From Flavobacteriaceae bacterium (lineage in GTDB: Bacteria; Bacteroidota; Bacteroidia; Flavobacteriales; Flavobacteriaceae): 53,795 bases of DNA. Below the pieces are notes generated by a model, which was given only the letters and a program-made list of their open reading frames with translations, had not been told where the DNA came from and searched no databases. Location: assembly GCA_029248185.1 (NCBI GenBank), contig JAQWJV010000052.1, positions 1 through 53,795 of the forward strand, written 5' to 3'. Shown piece by piece: positions 18,802 to 27,591 of this stretch (its first letter is position 1; every line of letters starts with the position of its first letter). The position numbers were made by a program, and so were the translations under genes.

Positions 18802-21618
18802 GTGGGATACGACTTTAAAGAAATTGAAAATAAATGGCAGGCATACTGGGCAGACCAGCAAACTTTTAAAGTCTCCAACCATTCAGAAAAACCAAAATTT
18901 TACATCTTGGACATGTTTCCTTATCCTTCGGGTGCCGGACTTCACGTAGGACATCCCCTCGGATACATTGCAAGTGATATTTATGCGCGTTTCAAACGCC
19001 ACAAAGGTTTTAATGTATTGCATCCACAGGGCTACGATTCTTTTGGATTACCTGCTGAACAGTATGCAATTCAGACTGGACAGCATCCTGCTAAAACAAC
19101 TCAAGATAATATTTCACGCTACAGAACTCAATTGGATCAAATGGGGTTTTCGTTTGATTGGAGCAGAGAGGTGAGAACTTCAAGTCCTGATTTTTATAAG
19201 TGGACCCAATGGATTTTCTTACTTTTATTTGATCACTATTATTGTAAAGATACTGACAAAGCATTGTCTATCACGTCTTTAATTAATCGCTTTGAAAAAG
19301 AAGGAAATGTCAATATCAATGCAGTTTGTGATGTAAAAATTGAGCCTTTTTCTGCAGCAGAGTGGCTTGCTTATGAAGACAGTCAACAACAAGAAATCCT
19401 CTTAGGATATCGACTCACTTATCTCTCAGATGCTGAGGTCAATTGGTGTGCTGAACTTGGAACGGTTTTGGCAAATGATGAAATTATTAATGGAGTTTCA
19501 GAACGCGGTGGTTATCCTGTAACCAAAAAGAAAATGAAGCAATGGAGTATGCGAATTAGTGCTTATTCCGAACGTCTACTCTCAGGTTTGGAACACCTCG
19601 ATTGGCCTGAATCTTTAAAAGAAATGCAACGCAATTGGATAGGGAAATCCATTGGAGCGAAAGTGTTTTTTGAGATTGAAGGGAGTGATAAAAAAATAGA
19701 AGTCTTTACCACCCGTCCTGATACGATCTTTGGGGTGACCTTCATGACTCTGGCTCCAGAACTGGATTTGGTGCAAGAGATTGTCCAACCCAATCAGAAA
19801 AAAGCGGTTGACTCTTACATTAAAGAAACACAGCAGCGTACCCAAAGAGAACGAATGGCTGATGTCAAGAATATTACAGGTGTTTTTACGGGGGCATATG
19901 CCGTACATCCCCTAACCGGTGATAAAATTCCAATTTGGATTGGGGATTATGTATTAGCCGATTATGGAACAGGAGCTGTTATGGCAGTACCTTGTGGGGA
20001 TCAAAGGGATTACGATTTTGCTAAACATTTTGATATCCCAATCACCAATATCTTTAAAGACGTTTCTGTCGCTGAGGAGGCCCATACAGATAAGGTCAAT
20101 ACAATCATTGCTCATTCTGATTTTTTAAATGGACTTTCTTACAAAGAGGCTATGGTGCGTGCCATCGATGTTCTTGAAGAAAAAGCGGCTGGGGTAGGAA
20201 CAATCAATTATAAACTTCGAGATGCTGTATTTAGCAGACAACGTTATTGGGGAGAACCGATTCCAATTTATTATAAAAATGGGATGCCGCAAGCTTTGAC
20301 TTTAGAAGATTTACCCTTGAATTTACCTGATGTTGAAAATTATTTACCCACCCCTGAAGGGGCTCCACCCCTGGGCAATGCAGTAAATTGGGCCTGGAAC
20401 GAAAAAGAAAGAAGGATTGAAGCGAATACTGCGATTGATCACACTACAATTTTCCCCTTGGAGTTAAATACAATGCCCGGATGGGCAGGAAGTTCATGGT
20501 ATTTCTATCGGTATATGGATGCACAAAATCCAGATGTTTTTGTTGGCGACGAAGCCAAAAATTACTGGCAAGATGTAGACCTTTATTTGGGGGGAAGTGA
20601 ACATGCAACGGGACATTTACTCTATTCTCGTTTTTGGCAAAAATTTCTTTTTGATTTAGACCTTTTGCCTGTAGAGGAGTATGCAAAAAAGCTTATCAAT
20701 CAGGGGATGATTTTGGGAACTTCTGCCTTCGTATATAGAAAACCTGGAACTCAAACCTATGTTTCTAAAGACTTGTTGAGTCCTGAAATAACCTGCGAGC
20801 CAATTCGAGTTGATGTTAGTCTGGTCAACGCATCAGATGAGTTAGATGTAGAAGGTTTGAAAAAATGGCAACCCCAATTTGCCGAAGCTGAATTTGAATA
20901 TAGCAAGGGAATCCTTAAAGTAGGAAGAGAAGTTGAAAAAATGTCAAAGTCTAAATACAATGTTGTCAATCCCGATGAGATTTGTGAACAATATGGCGCC
21001 GACACACTTCGCATGTACGAAATGTTCTTAGGTCCATTAGAACAAGCTAAACCATGGAATACTGCAGGAATGTCGGGTGTTCATAATTTCTTGAGAAAGT
21101 TCTGGAAGTTGTTTCATCAAGAGGATACGTTTTTAGTGACGGATACTGTACCCGATAAAAAAGCACTTAAAATATTGCATGAAACGATTAAAAAAGTAAC
21201 GGAGGATATCGAATCTTTTTCTTTTAATACCTGCGTGAGTTCTTTTATGATCTGTGTAAATGAACTGACAAGTATGGATTGCCATAGCCTTGAGGTGTTA
21301 AAACCTTTAACAATTTTATTATCTCCTTTTGCCCCCCACATTTCTGAGGAGCTTTGGCAAAAGTTAGGACACACTGAAAGTATCGTTGAAGCTCCTTTTC
21401 CTGTATTTGATGAATCCTTTTTGGTGGAAGAGGAAAAAAATTACCCCGTATCATTTAATGGAAAAATGCGTTTTACTCTTTCTCTTTCTTTAGCATTGGA
21501 TAAAGAAGCGATTCAGGAGGCGGTGCTGGGGTACCCTAGGACTCAAGAATACCTTGAGGGTAAAAGCCCGAAAAAATGGATTATAGTTCCCAATAAAATT
21601 ATTAATATCGTATTTTAA
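18802..21618 (+). CDS. leuS: Leucyl-tRNA synthetase
   Basis: A class I synthetase charging tRNA-Leu. It begins with YDFKEIENKWQAYWADQQTF, the HIGH-type motif is HVGHPLGY, the CP1 editing domain contains TTRPDTIFGVTFMTLAPE and GTGAVMAVPCGDQRDYDF, and the second signature is KMSKSKYNVVNPD. An unusual stretch near residues 130-200 (DTDKALSITSLINRFEKEGN) is a catalytic-domain insertion found in Bacteroidota. The start is GTG 18802 (938 residues): the upstream TTG lies in the promoter element, and the protein then begins MGYDF. The stop overlaps the next gene start (TAATG). Confidence 0.95.
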   Translation: MGYDFKEIENKWQAYWADQQTFKVSNHSEKPKFYILDMFPYPSGAGLHVGHPLGYIASDIYARFKRHKGFNVLHPQGYDSFGLPAEQYAIQTGQHPAKTTQDNISRYRTQLDQMGFSFDWSREVRTSSPDFYKWTQWIFLLLFDHYYCKDTDKALSITSLINRFEKEGNVNINAVCDVKIEPFSAAEWLAYEDSQQQEILLGYRLTYLSDAEVNWCAELGTVLANDEIINGVSERGGYPVTKKKMKQWSMRISAYSERLLSGLEHLDWPESLKEMQRNWIGKSIGAKVFFEIEGSDKKIEVFTTRPDTIFGVTFMTLAPELDLVQEIVQPNQKKAVDSYIKETQQRTQRERMADVKNITGVFTGAYAVHPLTGDKIPIWIGDYVLADYGTGAVMAVPCGDQRDYDFAKHFDIPITNIFKDVSVAEEAHTDKVNTIIAHSDFLNGLSYKEAMVRAIDVLEEKAAGVGTINYKLRDAVFSRQRYWGEPIPIYYKNGMPQALTLEDLPLNLPDVENYLPTPEGAPPLGNAVNWAWNEKERRIEANTAIDHTTIFPLELNTMPGWAGSSWYFYRYMDAQNPDVFVGDEAKNYWQDVDLYLGGSEHATGHLLYSRFWQKFLFDLDLLPVEEYAKKLINQGMILGTSAFVYRKPGTQTYVSKDLLSPEITCEPIRVDVSLVNASDELDVEGLKKWQPQFAEAEFEYSKGILKVGREVEKMSKSKYNVVNPDEICEQYGADTLRMYEMFLGPLEQAKPWNTAGMSGVHNFLRKFWKLFHQEDTFLVTDTVPDKKALKILHETIKKVTEDIESFSFNTCVSSFMICVNELTSMDCHSLEVLKPLTILLSPFAPHISEELWQKLGHTESIVEAPFPVFDESFLVEEEKNYPVSFNGKMRFTLSLSLALDKEAIQEAVLGYPRTQEYLEGKSPKKWIIVPNKIINIVF

Positions 21619-21878
21619 TGACACCCTTTCAAATTGAATTAATCGGTATGTTTGCTGCAGTGCTAACTACCTCTGCGTTTATACCCCAAGTATATAAAAT
21701 TTGGAAAACAAAAATTTCCGATGGAGTTTCTCTCAGTATGTATTTATCGATGTTTATAGGGGTTGCTTCTTGGTGTGTTTATGGGTTTTTGATTGGGAGT
21801 CCTTCTGTTTTAATCGCAAATATTGTGGCAGGTTTATTGCAGTTAATGATTATTTATTTTAAGTTAAAATTTAAATAA
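21618..21878 (+). CDS. SemiSWEET-type sugar transporter (PQ-loop/MtN3)
   Basis: An 86-residue protein with three membrane helices (about 5-25, 37-58, 63-82), the size and layout of bacterial SemiSWEETs that dimerise to move sugars across the membrane. The PQ motif FIPQVYKIWKTKISDGVSL is in helix 1 and its loop, and the conserved Trp-Asn-type region is WCVYGFLIGSPSVLIANIV. The start codon shares a base with the leuS stop, so it is translationally coupled to leuS. Family call firm; substrate unknown. Confidence 0.87.
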   Translation: MTPFQIELIGMFAAVLTTSAFIPQVYKIWKTKISDGVSLSMYLSMFIGVASWCVYGFLIGSPSVLIANIVAGLLQLMIIYFKLKFK

Positions 21879-21924
21879 ATAGGAATGTTTTTAATGAGAT
21901 TCAATTATTTTTAATAAAAAAATT

Positions 21925-22617
21925 ATGGGAAGTTACTACTTGATAATTATTATTATTTCACTTGCCAGTATGTGGGTAAGCAACACCCTAAAGAGCAAAT
22001 TTAAAAAATATGCTGCCTTGACTTTACGTAATGGAATGTCGGGAAAGGAGATCGCAGAAAAAATGCTTGCTGATCATGGAATTCGTGATGTAGAGGTGAT
22101 CTCTGTTCGAGGTTCTTTAACGGATCATTATAATCCTAAAAATAAAACGGTAAACCTCAGTGAGTCAGTATACAATGAACGAAACGCAGCAGCAGCAGCA
22201 GTTGCCGCTCACGAATGTGGCCACGCGGTTCAGCATGCAAAAGGATACGAATGGTTGAGATTGAGATCTCAGCTAGTGCCTGTAGTCGGAATTGCTTCTA
22301 ATTTATCCATGATTGTCATTATAGCTGGATTGGTTTTAATGCAAATGGTTTCTTTTGGATTTGAAATAGCAGTTGTTGGAGTCGGACTTTTTGGCTTGGG
22401 CACCTTGTTTAGTTTCATTACCCTTCCTGTTGAGTATGATGCAAGTAACAGAGCACTAGCTTGGTTGGAACGAAAGAATATGGTTTCTAGAGAAGAATTA
22501 GCTGGGTCAAAAGATGCTTTAAAATGGGCGGCGAGAACATATGTAGTTGCCGCTTTGGGTTCTCTGGCTACACTAGCTTATTTTGCTTTTCAAGTATTTG
22601 GCGGTAGGAGAAATTAA
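21925..22617 (+). CDS. Membrane zinc metallopeptidase (YugP-like)
   Basis: A 230-residue membrane protein of the Zn_peptidase_2 (YugP) family. The zinc-binding HExxH is AAHECGHAVQHAKGYEWLR (His at about 92 and 96), after an N-terminal helix and before helices at about 118-170 and 203-222. EYDASNRAL supplies the family Glu region. The physiological substrate is unknown. It lies 46 bases after the SemiSWEET and abuts the convergent Lrp gene with no gap. Confidence 0.88.
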   Translation: MGSYYLIIIIISLASMWVSNTLKSKFKKYAALTLRNGMSGKEIAEKMLADHGIRDVEVISVRGSLTDHYNPKNKTVNLSESVYNERNAAAAAVAAHECGHAVQHAKGYEWLRLRSQLVPVVGIASNLSMIVIIAGLVLMQMVSFGFEIAVVGVGLFGLGTLFSFITLPVEYDASNRALAWLERKNMVSREELAGSKDALKWAARTYVVAALGSLATLAYFAFQVFGGRRN

Positions 22618-23088
22618 TCAAAGTGCTATTTGACGATTCAATTGTTGTTGCAGTGAAATAAAGGTTTCGGTTCTTGATACCCCTTCAACGGATTGTATTT
22701 TTTTATTTAATAATTCCATTAAGTGTTCATTGTCTTTACAAAGTAATTTTGCAAAAATACTCCAGTTGCCTGTGGTGTAATGACATTCAATGACTTCGGG
22801 AATACTTTTGAGTTGCTTAACGGCCTCTGGATTTCTCATGGCTTTATCTAAATAAATTCCGATAAAGGCAACCGTTTTATAGCCTAGTATTTTTGGATTA
22901 ATGATGATTTGTGAACCTGAAATCACTTCAGCCTTTTCAAGCTTTTTTAATCTTTGGTGAACAGCAGCCCCTGAAATACCCGTATTTTTTGAAATTACCA
23001 AAATGGGAGTTCGCGCATCTTCCATTAAGGTTTTTAAAATAATTTTATCAATTCCGTCAATCGTAACTGTTTGCTCTGAAATTTTCAT
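22618..23088 (-). CDS. Lrp/AsnC family transcriptional regulator
   Basis: A 156-residue one-domain-plus-RAM regulator. The N-terminal winged helix (DGIDKIILKTLMEDARTPILVISKNTGISGAAVHQRLKKLEKAEVI, given here only as a region at residues 12-57) is followed by the ligand-binding RAM domain (KTVAFIGIYLDKA and ECHYTTGNWSIFAKLLCKD). These proteins usually sense amino acids. The divergent neighbour is a DUF423 protein. A TACCTTTG promoter element is at 23136-23143, giving a leader of about 40 bases that could hold autoregulatory sites. Confidence 0.92.
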   Translation of the reverse strand: MKISEQTVTIDGIDKIILKTLMEDARTPILVISKNTGISGAAVHQRLKKLEKAEVISGSQIIINPKILGYKTVAFIGIYLDKAMRNPEAVKQLKSIPEVIECHYTTGNWSIFAKLLCKDNEHLMELLNKKIQSVEGVSRTETFISLQQQLNRQIAL

Positions 23089-23135
23089 AATAGATGTATT
23101 GATCCAATTATTGTTAATGAATCTTTGAGTTTATT

Positions 23136-23143
23136 CAAAGGTA
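23136..23143 (-). promoter_or_regulatory. Bacteroidota -7 promoter element for the Lrp/AsnC gene
   Basis: Reads TACCTTTG on the minus strand, a consensus match, 48 bases before the regulator ATG. The surrounding 155-base gap to the divergent DUF423 gene is very AT-rich, the kind of DNA Lrp proteins often bind. Confidence 0.6.
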
Positions 23144-23243
23144 CTATACAATTTAAATAAAATAAACGATTTTGATTAATATATATTTTTAATCCGTTTA
23201 AAAATCAAATATTAATTTTAATTTTTTAAATGAAAAACAGCGT

Positions 23244-23642
23244 ATGATGTCTTTACAAACCAAGATGCGTTTATATGGAAGCGTATTTATGGCTATTTCT
23301 ATCCTCCTAGGTGCTTTTGCAAGTCACTATTTGAAGACTATTTTGGAATCTGATTCCCTGGCTAGCTTTCAGGTAGGCGTTCGTTATCTAGTTTATCACG
23401 GTCTTGCACTCTTGACTTTGTCAAACTTTACTTTTAATTCAATCAAGAGACAAAAGCAGATTGTAAATATACTTGTATTTGGGTGCATTCTTTTCTCTGG
23501 AAGTATTTTTATCTTGAGTTTTAAAGAGCAATTTCCCTTCTCTGTAAGTGGGTTAGGACCGATCACTCCTATAGGAGGTAGTTTGTTGATTTTAGGCTGG
23601 GTACTATTAACCTTTCAACTGATAAAGAAAAAAGACAAGTAA
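23244..23642 (+). CDS. DUF423 family membrane protein
   Basis: A 132-residue protein with four hydrophobic helices (about 9-28, 47-62, 72-92, 104-126) and the DUF423 hallmarks GAFASHYLK near the N-terminus, RYLVYHGLALL, and GPITPIGGSLLILGWVLL near the end. Function unknown; the family is widespread in bacteria. The start is one of two adjacent ATGs (23244 or 23247). It lies divergent from the Lrp regulator. Confidence 0.88.
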   Translation: MMSLQTKMRLYGSVFMAISILLGAFASHYLKTILESDSLASFQVGVRYLVYHGLALLTLSNFTFNSIKRQKQIVNILVFGCILFSGSIFILSFKEQFPFSVSGLGPITPIGGSLLILGWVLLTFQLIKKKDK

Positions 23643-23650
23643 ATTTTTAG

Positions 23651-24391
23651 CTAGTTGTTCTTTTGGATATACTGTTCAATCGCCATTGTCATTGACGGCG
23701 TTTCGGGGGTGGGTGCTTTGATATCAATTCTTAGGTCAGCTAATTCTGCGGCTTTAATAGTAGAATTTCCATAAACGGCGATTCGCGTATTATTTTGTTT
23801 GAAATCAGGGAAATTTTTGAAAAGAGACTCAATTCCCGAAGGACTGAAAAATACAAGGATATCATAGTATACATCTCGTAAATCAGATAAATCACTGACT
23901 ACTGTTTTGTATAAAATAGCCCGTTGCCAGTTTAAAGAAGCTTTATCTAAAAAATTGGGAACATCAGGTTTCAAAACATCAGAGGTGGGAAATAAGAAGG
24001 TTTCTTTGTTGAATTTTTTAAATACTGATTCAAGATCCTCTATTTTTTTTTCACCAACGTAAATTTTACGTTTTCGATAAACAACATATTTCTGAAGATA
24101 AAAAGCTACTGCTTCGGATTGGCAAAAATATTTTGTGCTATCTGGAACCGAAAAACGCATTTCCTTGCAAAGACGAAAGAAATGGTCTACCGCATTTCTA
24201 CTTGTTAAAACAATATTTTGAAAATTATTGAAATCGATTTTTTGTTGCCTTACTTCTTTGGCATCGAGGCCTTCTACATGAATAAAAGGTCTAAAGTGGA
24301 CGGTTAACTTATGCTTGTCTAGAAGCTTGCTATAAGGGGACTTGTCACTTGAAGGTTCTGGTTGGGAAACCAAAATAGTTTTCACTTTCAT
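23651..24391 (-). CDS. hemD: Uroporphyrinogen-III synthase
   Basis: Catalyses ring closure of hydroxymethylbilane to uroporphyrinogen III in heme synthesis. The 246-residue sequence has the divergent but typical HemD pattern: TILVSQPEP at the start, NIVLTSRNAVDHFFRL near residue 62, FLFPTSDVLKPDVPNFL, LVFFSPSGIESLF near residue 180 and AVYGNSTIKAAE. HemD is poorly conserved, so the call rests on this pattern and length. It is 13 bases downstream of the DUF4271 gene, a common flavobacterial pairing. Confidence 0.87.
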   Translation of the reverse strand: MKVKTILVSQPEPSSDKSPYSKLLDKHKLTVHFRPFIHVEGLDAKEVRQQKIDFNNFQNIVLTSRNAVDHFFRLCKEMRFSVPDSTKYFCQSEAVAFYLQKYVVYRKRKIYVGEKKIEDLESVFKKFNKETFLFPTSDVLKPDVPNFLDKASLNWQRAILYKTVVSDLSDLRDVYYDILVFFSPSGIESLFKNFPDFKQNNTRIAVYGNSTIKAAELADLRIDIKAPTPETPSMTMAIEQYIQKNN

Positions 24392-24404
24392 ATATCAGAA
24401 TAAA

Positions 24405-25070
24405 TTACATTCTAGTTTCAATAATCAAAAAATAAAGCCATAACCACGGCGCTATTTTAACCGTGCAAAGATAAAAAATTAAATAAAAAATATCCTTTGG
24501 ATTACTTTTAATAAAGGAAAGTAAAATACCTGCCTGCAAAATTCCCCAGATCAAAAAAAGCATAAATAAAAATACGGTAATGATTTCAGGAGCTAAATGG
24601 GTGTAATGTCCTATAAACAGTAGTGTTGATAAAAATAAAGAAAATTGGGTGTTGTGAGTAAAAGCCCTAAAATGATATGAATTTATTTTGTTTAACATAT
24701 TCATTTGTTTGAGAACAAACTGTACAAACATGAATCGAATCCATCCAAAAAAAATAATTGCAAATAAGATGTAGTAAAATTCAAAGGCATAGAGTTCAGT
24801 GCCAGAAGTCTTTTTAATACCCCATAGGATCAATAGGCTAACGGAACTGAAAATTAGAAGGGCACTTAATGTATTAAATGCACCTTGAAACGATAAGTTT
24901 CGATCGGTTGTATATTTACTAATATAAATACTGGAAGAATTAAATTTAAGTAAATCCCAAAATCTAGAAGCTTCAAAATAATGAAGACCAACAACAAGTA
25001 GTAGGTTGAAAAAGAAAATGAGACTGATCCAATCTTGGTCAATACTCGCTCTATAGATCCATTCTCCCAT
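24405..25070 (-). CDS. DUF4271 multi-pass membrane protein
   Basis: A 221-residue membrane protein with about five to six helices (about 16-32, 65-85, 95-118, 140-158, 162-185, 195-215). The spacing and the FWDLLKFNSSSIYISKY N-terminal loop match DUF4271, a Bacteroidota-specific family of unknown function almost always next to hemD. A TAAATTTG element at 25075-25082 is so close to the ATG that the transcript would have almost no leader. Confidence 0.83.
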   Translation of the reverse strand: MGEWIYRASIDQDWISLIFFFNLLLVVGLHYFEASRFWDLLKFNSSSIYISKYTTDRNLSFQGAFNTLSALLIFSSVSLLILWGIKKTSGTELYAFEFYYILFAIIFFGWIRFMFVQFVLKQMNMLNKINSYHFRAFTHNTQFSLFLSTLLFIGHYTHLAPEIITVFLFMLFLIWGILQAGILLSFIKSNPKDIFYLIFYLCTVKIAPWLWLYFLIIETRM

Positions 25071-25074
25071 GGAC

Positions 25075-25082
25075 CAAATTTA
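25075..25082 (-). promoter_or_regulatory. Possible -7 promoter element for DUF4271-hemD
   Basis: Reads TAAATTTG on the minus strand, only four bases from the start codon. If used, the mRNA would be leaderless or nearly so. Confidence 0.4.
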
Positions 25083-25154
25083 CTTTATTTTTAAAAATTA
25101 ATATCTTCTTCTTATTGATATGTTGCGAATACATTTCCTATTTTTACCCTGGTT

Positions 25155-25874
25155 ATGGAACAAACTCTTATTATTATTCCTACTTATAATGAAATCGAAA
25201 ATATTGAGGCGATTATCAAAACAGTTTTTGACACCAAATTGTTGCTAGATATTTTAGTGGTGGACGATCAATCTCCTGACGGAACAGGAGAGGCAGTAAT
25301 AGAATTAATGTCTCAATATAAGGCAAGATTGTTTTTAGAGTCAAGATCTAAAAAAAGTGGTCTTGGAGCTGCCTATGTGCACGGTTTTAAATGGGCTTTA
25401 AAAAGACAGTATCAGTATGTTTTTGAGATGGATGCAGATTTTTCTCATGATCCTAAAGAATTGGCTCCCATGTTGGAAAAGTTAAAAGCGGGTACAGACC
25501 TTGTTGTTGGTTCTCGCTATGTGAAGGGGGTAAATGTTGTGAACTGGCCAATGAGCAGAATTTTACTTTCTTACTTTGCCTCAAAATACGTTCAACTCAT
25601 AACGTCAATGCCTATTAAAGATGCTACGGCAGGTTTTGTTGGTTACCGCCGCGTTGTCTTAGAATCCATAGTGTTGGATGAAATAAAATTTGTGGGCTAT
25701 GCCTTTCAAATAGAATTAAAGTATAAAGCTTGGGTGAAAAAGTTCAAGCTAGAAGAACATCCGATTATTTTTACCAATCGTGTTTTGGGAAAGTCTAAAA
25801 TGAATGGCAATATTATTTGGGAGGCACTTTCTGGGGTCTTATTTTTGCGATTAAACAAAAGAAAATTTAAATGA
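25155..25874 (+). CDS. Polyprenyl-phosphate mannose synthase (DPM1-like GT2)
   Basis: A GT-A fold glycosyltransferase of 239 residues that transfers mannose from GDP-mannose to a polyprenyl phosphate. Motifs: IIPTYNEIENIEAII (residues 6-20), VVDDQSPDGTGEAV, the metal-binding EMDADFSHDPKEL, VVGSRYVKGVNVVNWP and GFVGYRRVVLESI. It lacks the C-terminal membrane domain of GtrB-type enzymes, like human DPM1. Its stop overlaps dihydroorotase by 4 bases. The donor lipid it makes could serve the GT-C enzyme at 44115-45479. Confidence 0.9.
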   Translation: MEQTLIIIPTYNEIENIEAIIKTVFDTKLLLDILVVDDQSPDGTGEAVIELMSQYKARLFLESRSKKSGLGAAYVHGFKWALKRQYQYVFEMDADFSHDPKELAPMLEKLKAGTDLVVGSRYVKGVNVVNWPMSRILLSYFASKYVQLITSMPIKDATAGFVGYRRVVLESIVLDEIKFVGYAFQIELKYKAWVKKFKLEEHPIIFTNRVLGKSKMNGNIIWEALSGVLFLRLNKRKFK

Positions 25875-27217
25875 ATTCAGGATCAATACTCAAAATAATA
25901 AATGCTAAAATAGTCAATGAAGGACATGTTTTTGAGGGTGAGATTTTAATCGAAAAGGATAGAATTAGTCAAATTGGAAATGAAATTACAGTTGAAGGAA
26001 TTCATGAAATTTTTGATGCCAAGGGAAATTATATTTTACCCGGATTAATAGACGATCAAGTTCATTTCAGAGAACCTGGACTCACCCATAAAGCAACTAT
26101 CGCTACTGAGTCAAAGGCTGCCATTGCAGGTGGAATTACTTCTTTTATTGAAATGCCTAATACTTCGCCACAAACCACTACCCGAGAAGCTTGGGAAGCA
26201 AAAAACAAACAAGCAGAAGCCACTTCTTTTGCTAATTATGCTTTTATGTTTGGAGGGACTAATGATAATTTGGAGGAGATTTTAGCATTAGATAACAAGA
26301 AAGTTCCTGCGCTCAAACTTTTTTTAGGCTCCTCTACAGGAAATATGTTAGTGGATAATCCAGAGGTCTTGAGAGAAATATTCAGGAATACAGACTTGGT
26401 GATTGCAGTTCATTGTGAAGACGAAGCCACAATCCGAAAGAATATGGAGAATGCGATAGCAACCTATGGTGATGATATCCCCATTTCAGAGCATCCCCTC
26501 ATTCGAAGTGAGGAGGCTTGTTATTTATCTTCTTCACAAGCGGTGGCTTTAGCCAAAGAAACTGGAGCAAGACTTCATGTATTTCATTTATCCACAGCAA
26601 AAGAGCTTTCTCTATTTCGAAATGATATTCCATTAAAAGAGAAAAAGATTACCGCCGAAGTATGTATCCATCATTTGTGGTTTTCTTCAGAGGACTATGG
26701 GGAAAAAGGAACTCGTATTAAATGGAATCCTGCCGTAAAAACAAAAGAAGATAGAGCAGCACTGTGGGAGGGTCTGAATTCTGATTTATTAGATGTTCTT
26801 GCTACAGATCATGCGCCCCATACAAAAGAAGAAAAAGAAAATAAATACAGTCAAGCTCCCTCTGGGGGGCCCTTGGTTCAACATGCCCTTCCTGCACTTC
26901 TAAGTGCTTATCATCAAGGAAAAATTACGCTAGAAAAGATAGTAGAAAAGGCCTGTCATAATCCTGCAATTTTATTTGATGTCAAACATAGAGGTTTTTT
27001 AAAGGAGGGTTACTTTGCTGACCTTGTTGTAGTTGACCTAGAAAAAGAACATCGGGTTGAAACTTCAAATATTTTATATAAATGTGGATGGTCACCTTTT
27101 GAAGGAACTACCTTGAAGGGATCGGTAGAACGCACTCTTTTAAATGGAAAATGGGTGTTTAAAGAGGGAGAAGTAGCAGAGCAATCAGCTGCAAAAGCAC
27201 TAACTTTTGATCGATAA
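25871..27217 (+). CDS. pyrC: Dihydroorotase (multifunctional/allantoinase-like class)
   Basis: Cyclises carbamoyl-aspartate to dihydroorotate in pyrimidine synthesis. The 448-residue amidohydrolase shows VPALKLFLGSSTGNM (probable carboxylated Lys), VIAVHCEDEATIRK, LHVFHLSTAKELS, and ATDHAPHTKEEKENKY with the catalytic Asp. The first metal motif, normally HxH, reads DDQVHFREPG, so Gln 63 replaces the first His. I recall the same variant in other Bacteroidota, so it is probably lineage-wide. The start overlaps the upstream gene (ATGA). An allantoinase-like role is less likely. Confidence 0.87.
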   Translation: MNSGSILKIINAKIVNEGHVFEGEILIEKDRISQIGNEITVEGIHEIFDAKGNYILPGLIDDQVHFREPGLTHKATIATESKAAIAGGITSFIEMPNTSPQTTTREAWEAKNKQAEATSFANYAFMFGGTNDNLEEILALDNKKVPALKLFLGSSTGNMLVDNPEVLREIFRNTDLVIAVHCEDEATIRKNMENAIATYGDDIPISEHPLIRSEEACYLSSSQAVALAKETGARLHVFHLSTAKELSLFRNDIPLKEKKITAEVCIHHLWFSSEDYGEKGTRIKWNPAVKTKEDRAALWEGLNSDLLDVLATDHAPHTKEEKENKYSQAPSGGPLVQHALPALLSAYHQGKITLEKIVEKACHNPAILFDVKHRGFLKEGYFADLVVVDLEKEHRVETSNILYKCGWSPFEGTTLKGSVERTLLNGKWVFKEGEVAEQSAAKALTFDR

Positions 27218-27219
27218 TT

Positions 27220-27591
27220 ATGAAATTACTTCACGTTTTTTATGCGTTTACTTTTTGCGCGCTACTTCTCAGTAGTTGTTCAGGGACAGGTTCTGTTGAA
27301 AAGCCAGAAAATTTGATTAGTGAGAAAAAAATGGAAGCCATTTTATATGATGCGATTATGATGGAAGTCATGACTACTTTTTCTCTGAAAAATCCAACTT
27401 TTGAAGCTTTGATGGGTAAATCATATCTCTATTTAAAGTATAAGGTTGATAGTGTTCAATTGGTTGAAAGTGAAAATTATTACGCCAAAAATCCTAGAAA
27501 TTATCTAAAGATTCATAATAATGTGTTGAGACGTATCGAAAAGGCAAAGGATAGTTTTGATCGATTAGGAAAAAAACAAAAAGTAAACTAA
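27220..27591 (+). CDS. DUF4296 lipoprotein
   Basis: A 123-residue protein with a lipoprotein signal peptide ending in a lipobox (ALLLSSCSG, Cys at 20), then a short helical domain with ISEKKMEAILYDAIMMEVM and PRNYLKIHNNVLRRIEKAKD, the DUF4296 pattern found in Bacteroidota. Function unknown. It is co-transcribed with pyrC (2-base gap). Its stop overlaps the convergent epimerase gene by 4 bases. Confidence 0.82.
   Translation: MKLLHVFYAFTFCALLLSSCSGTGSVEKPENLISEKKMEAILYDAIMMEVMTTFSLKNPTFEALMGKSYLYLKYKVDSVQLVESENYYAKNPRNYLKIHNNVLRRIEKAKDSFDRLGKKQKVN

Noticed and set aside
19563-21454. Several minus-strand open frames inside leuS
   Set aside because: They have no homology pattern and are opposite-strand shadows of the highly conserved LeuRS sequence.
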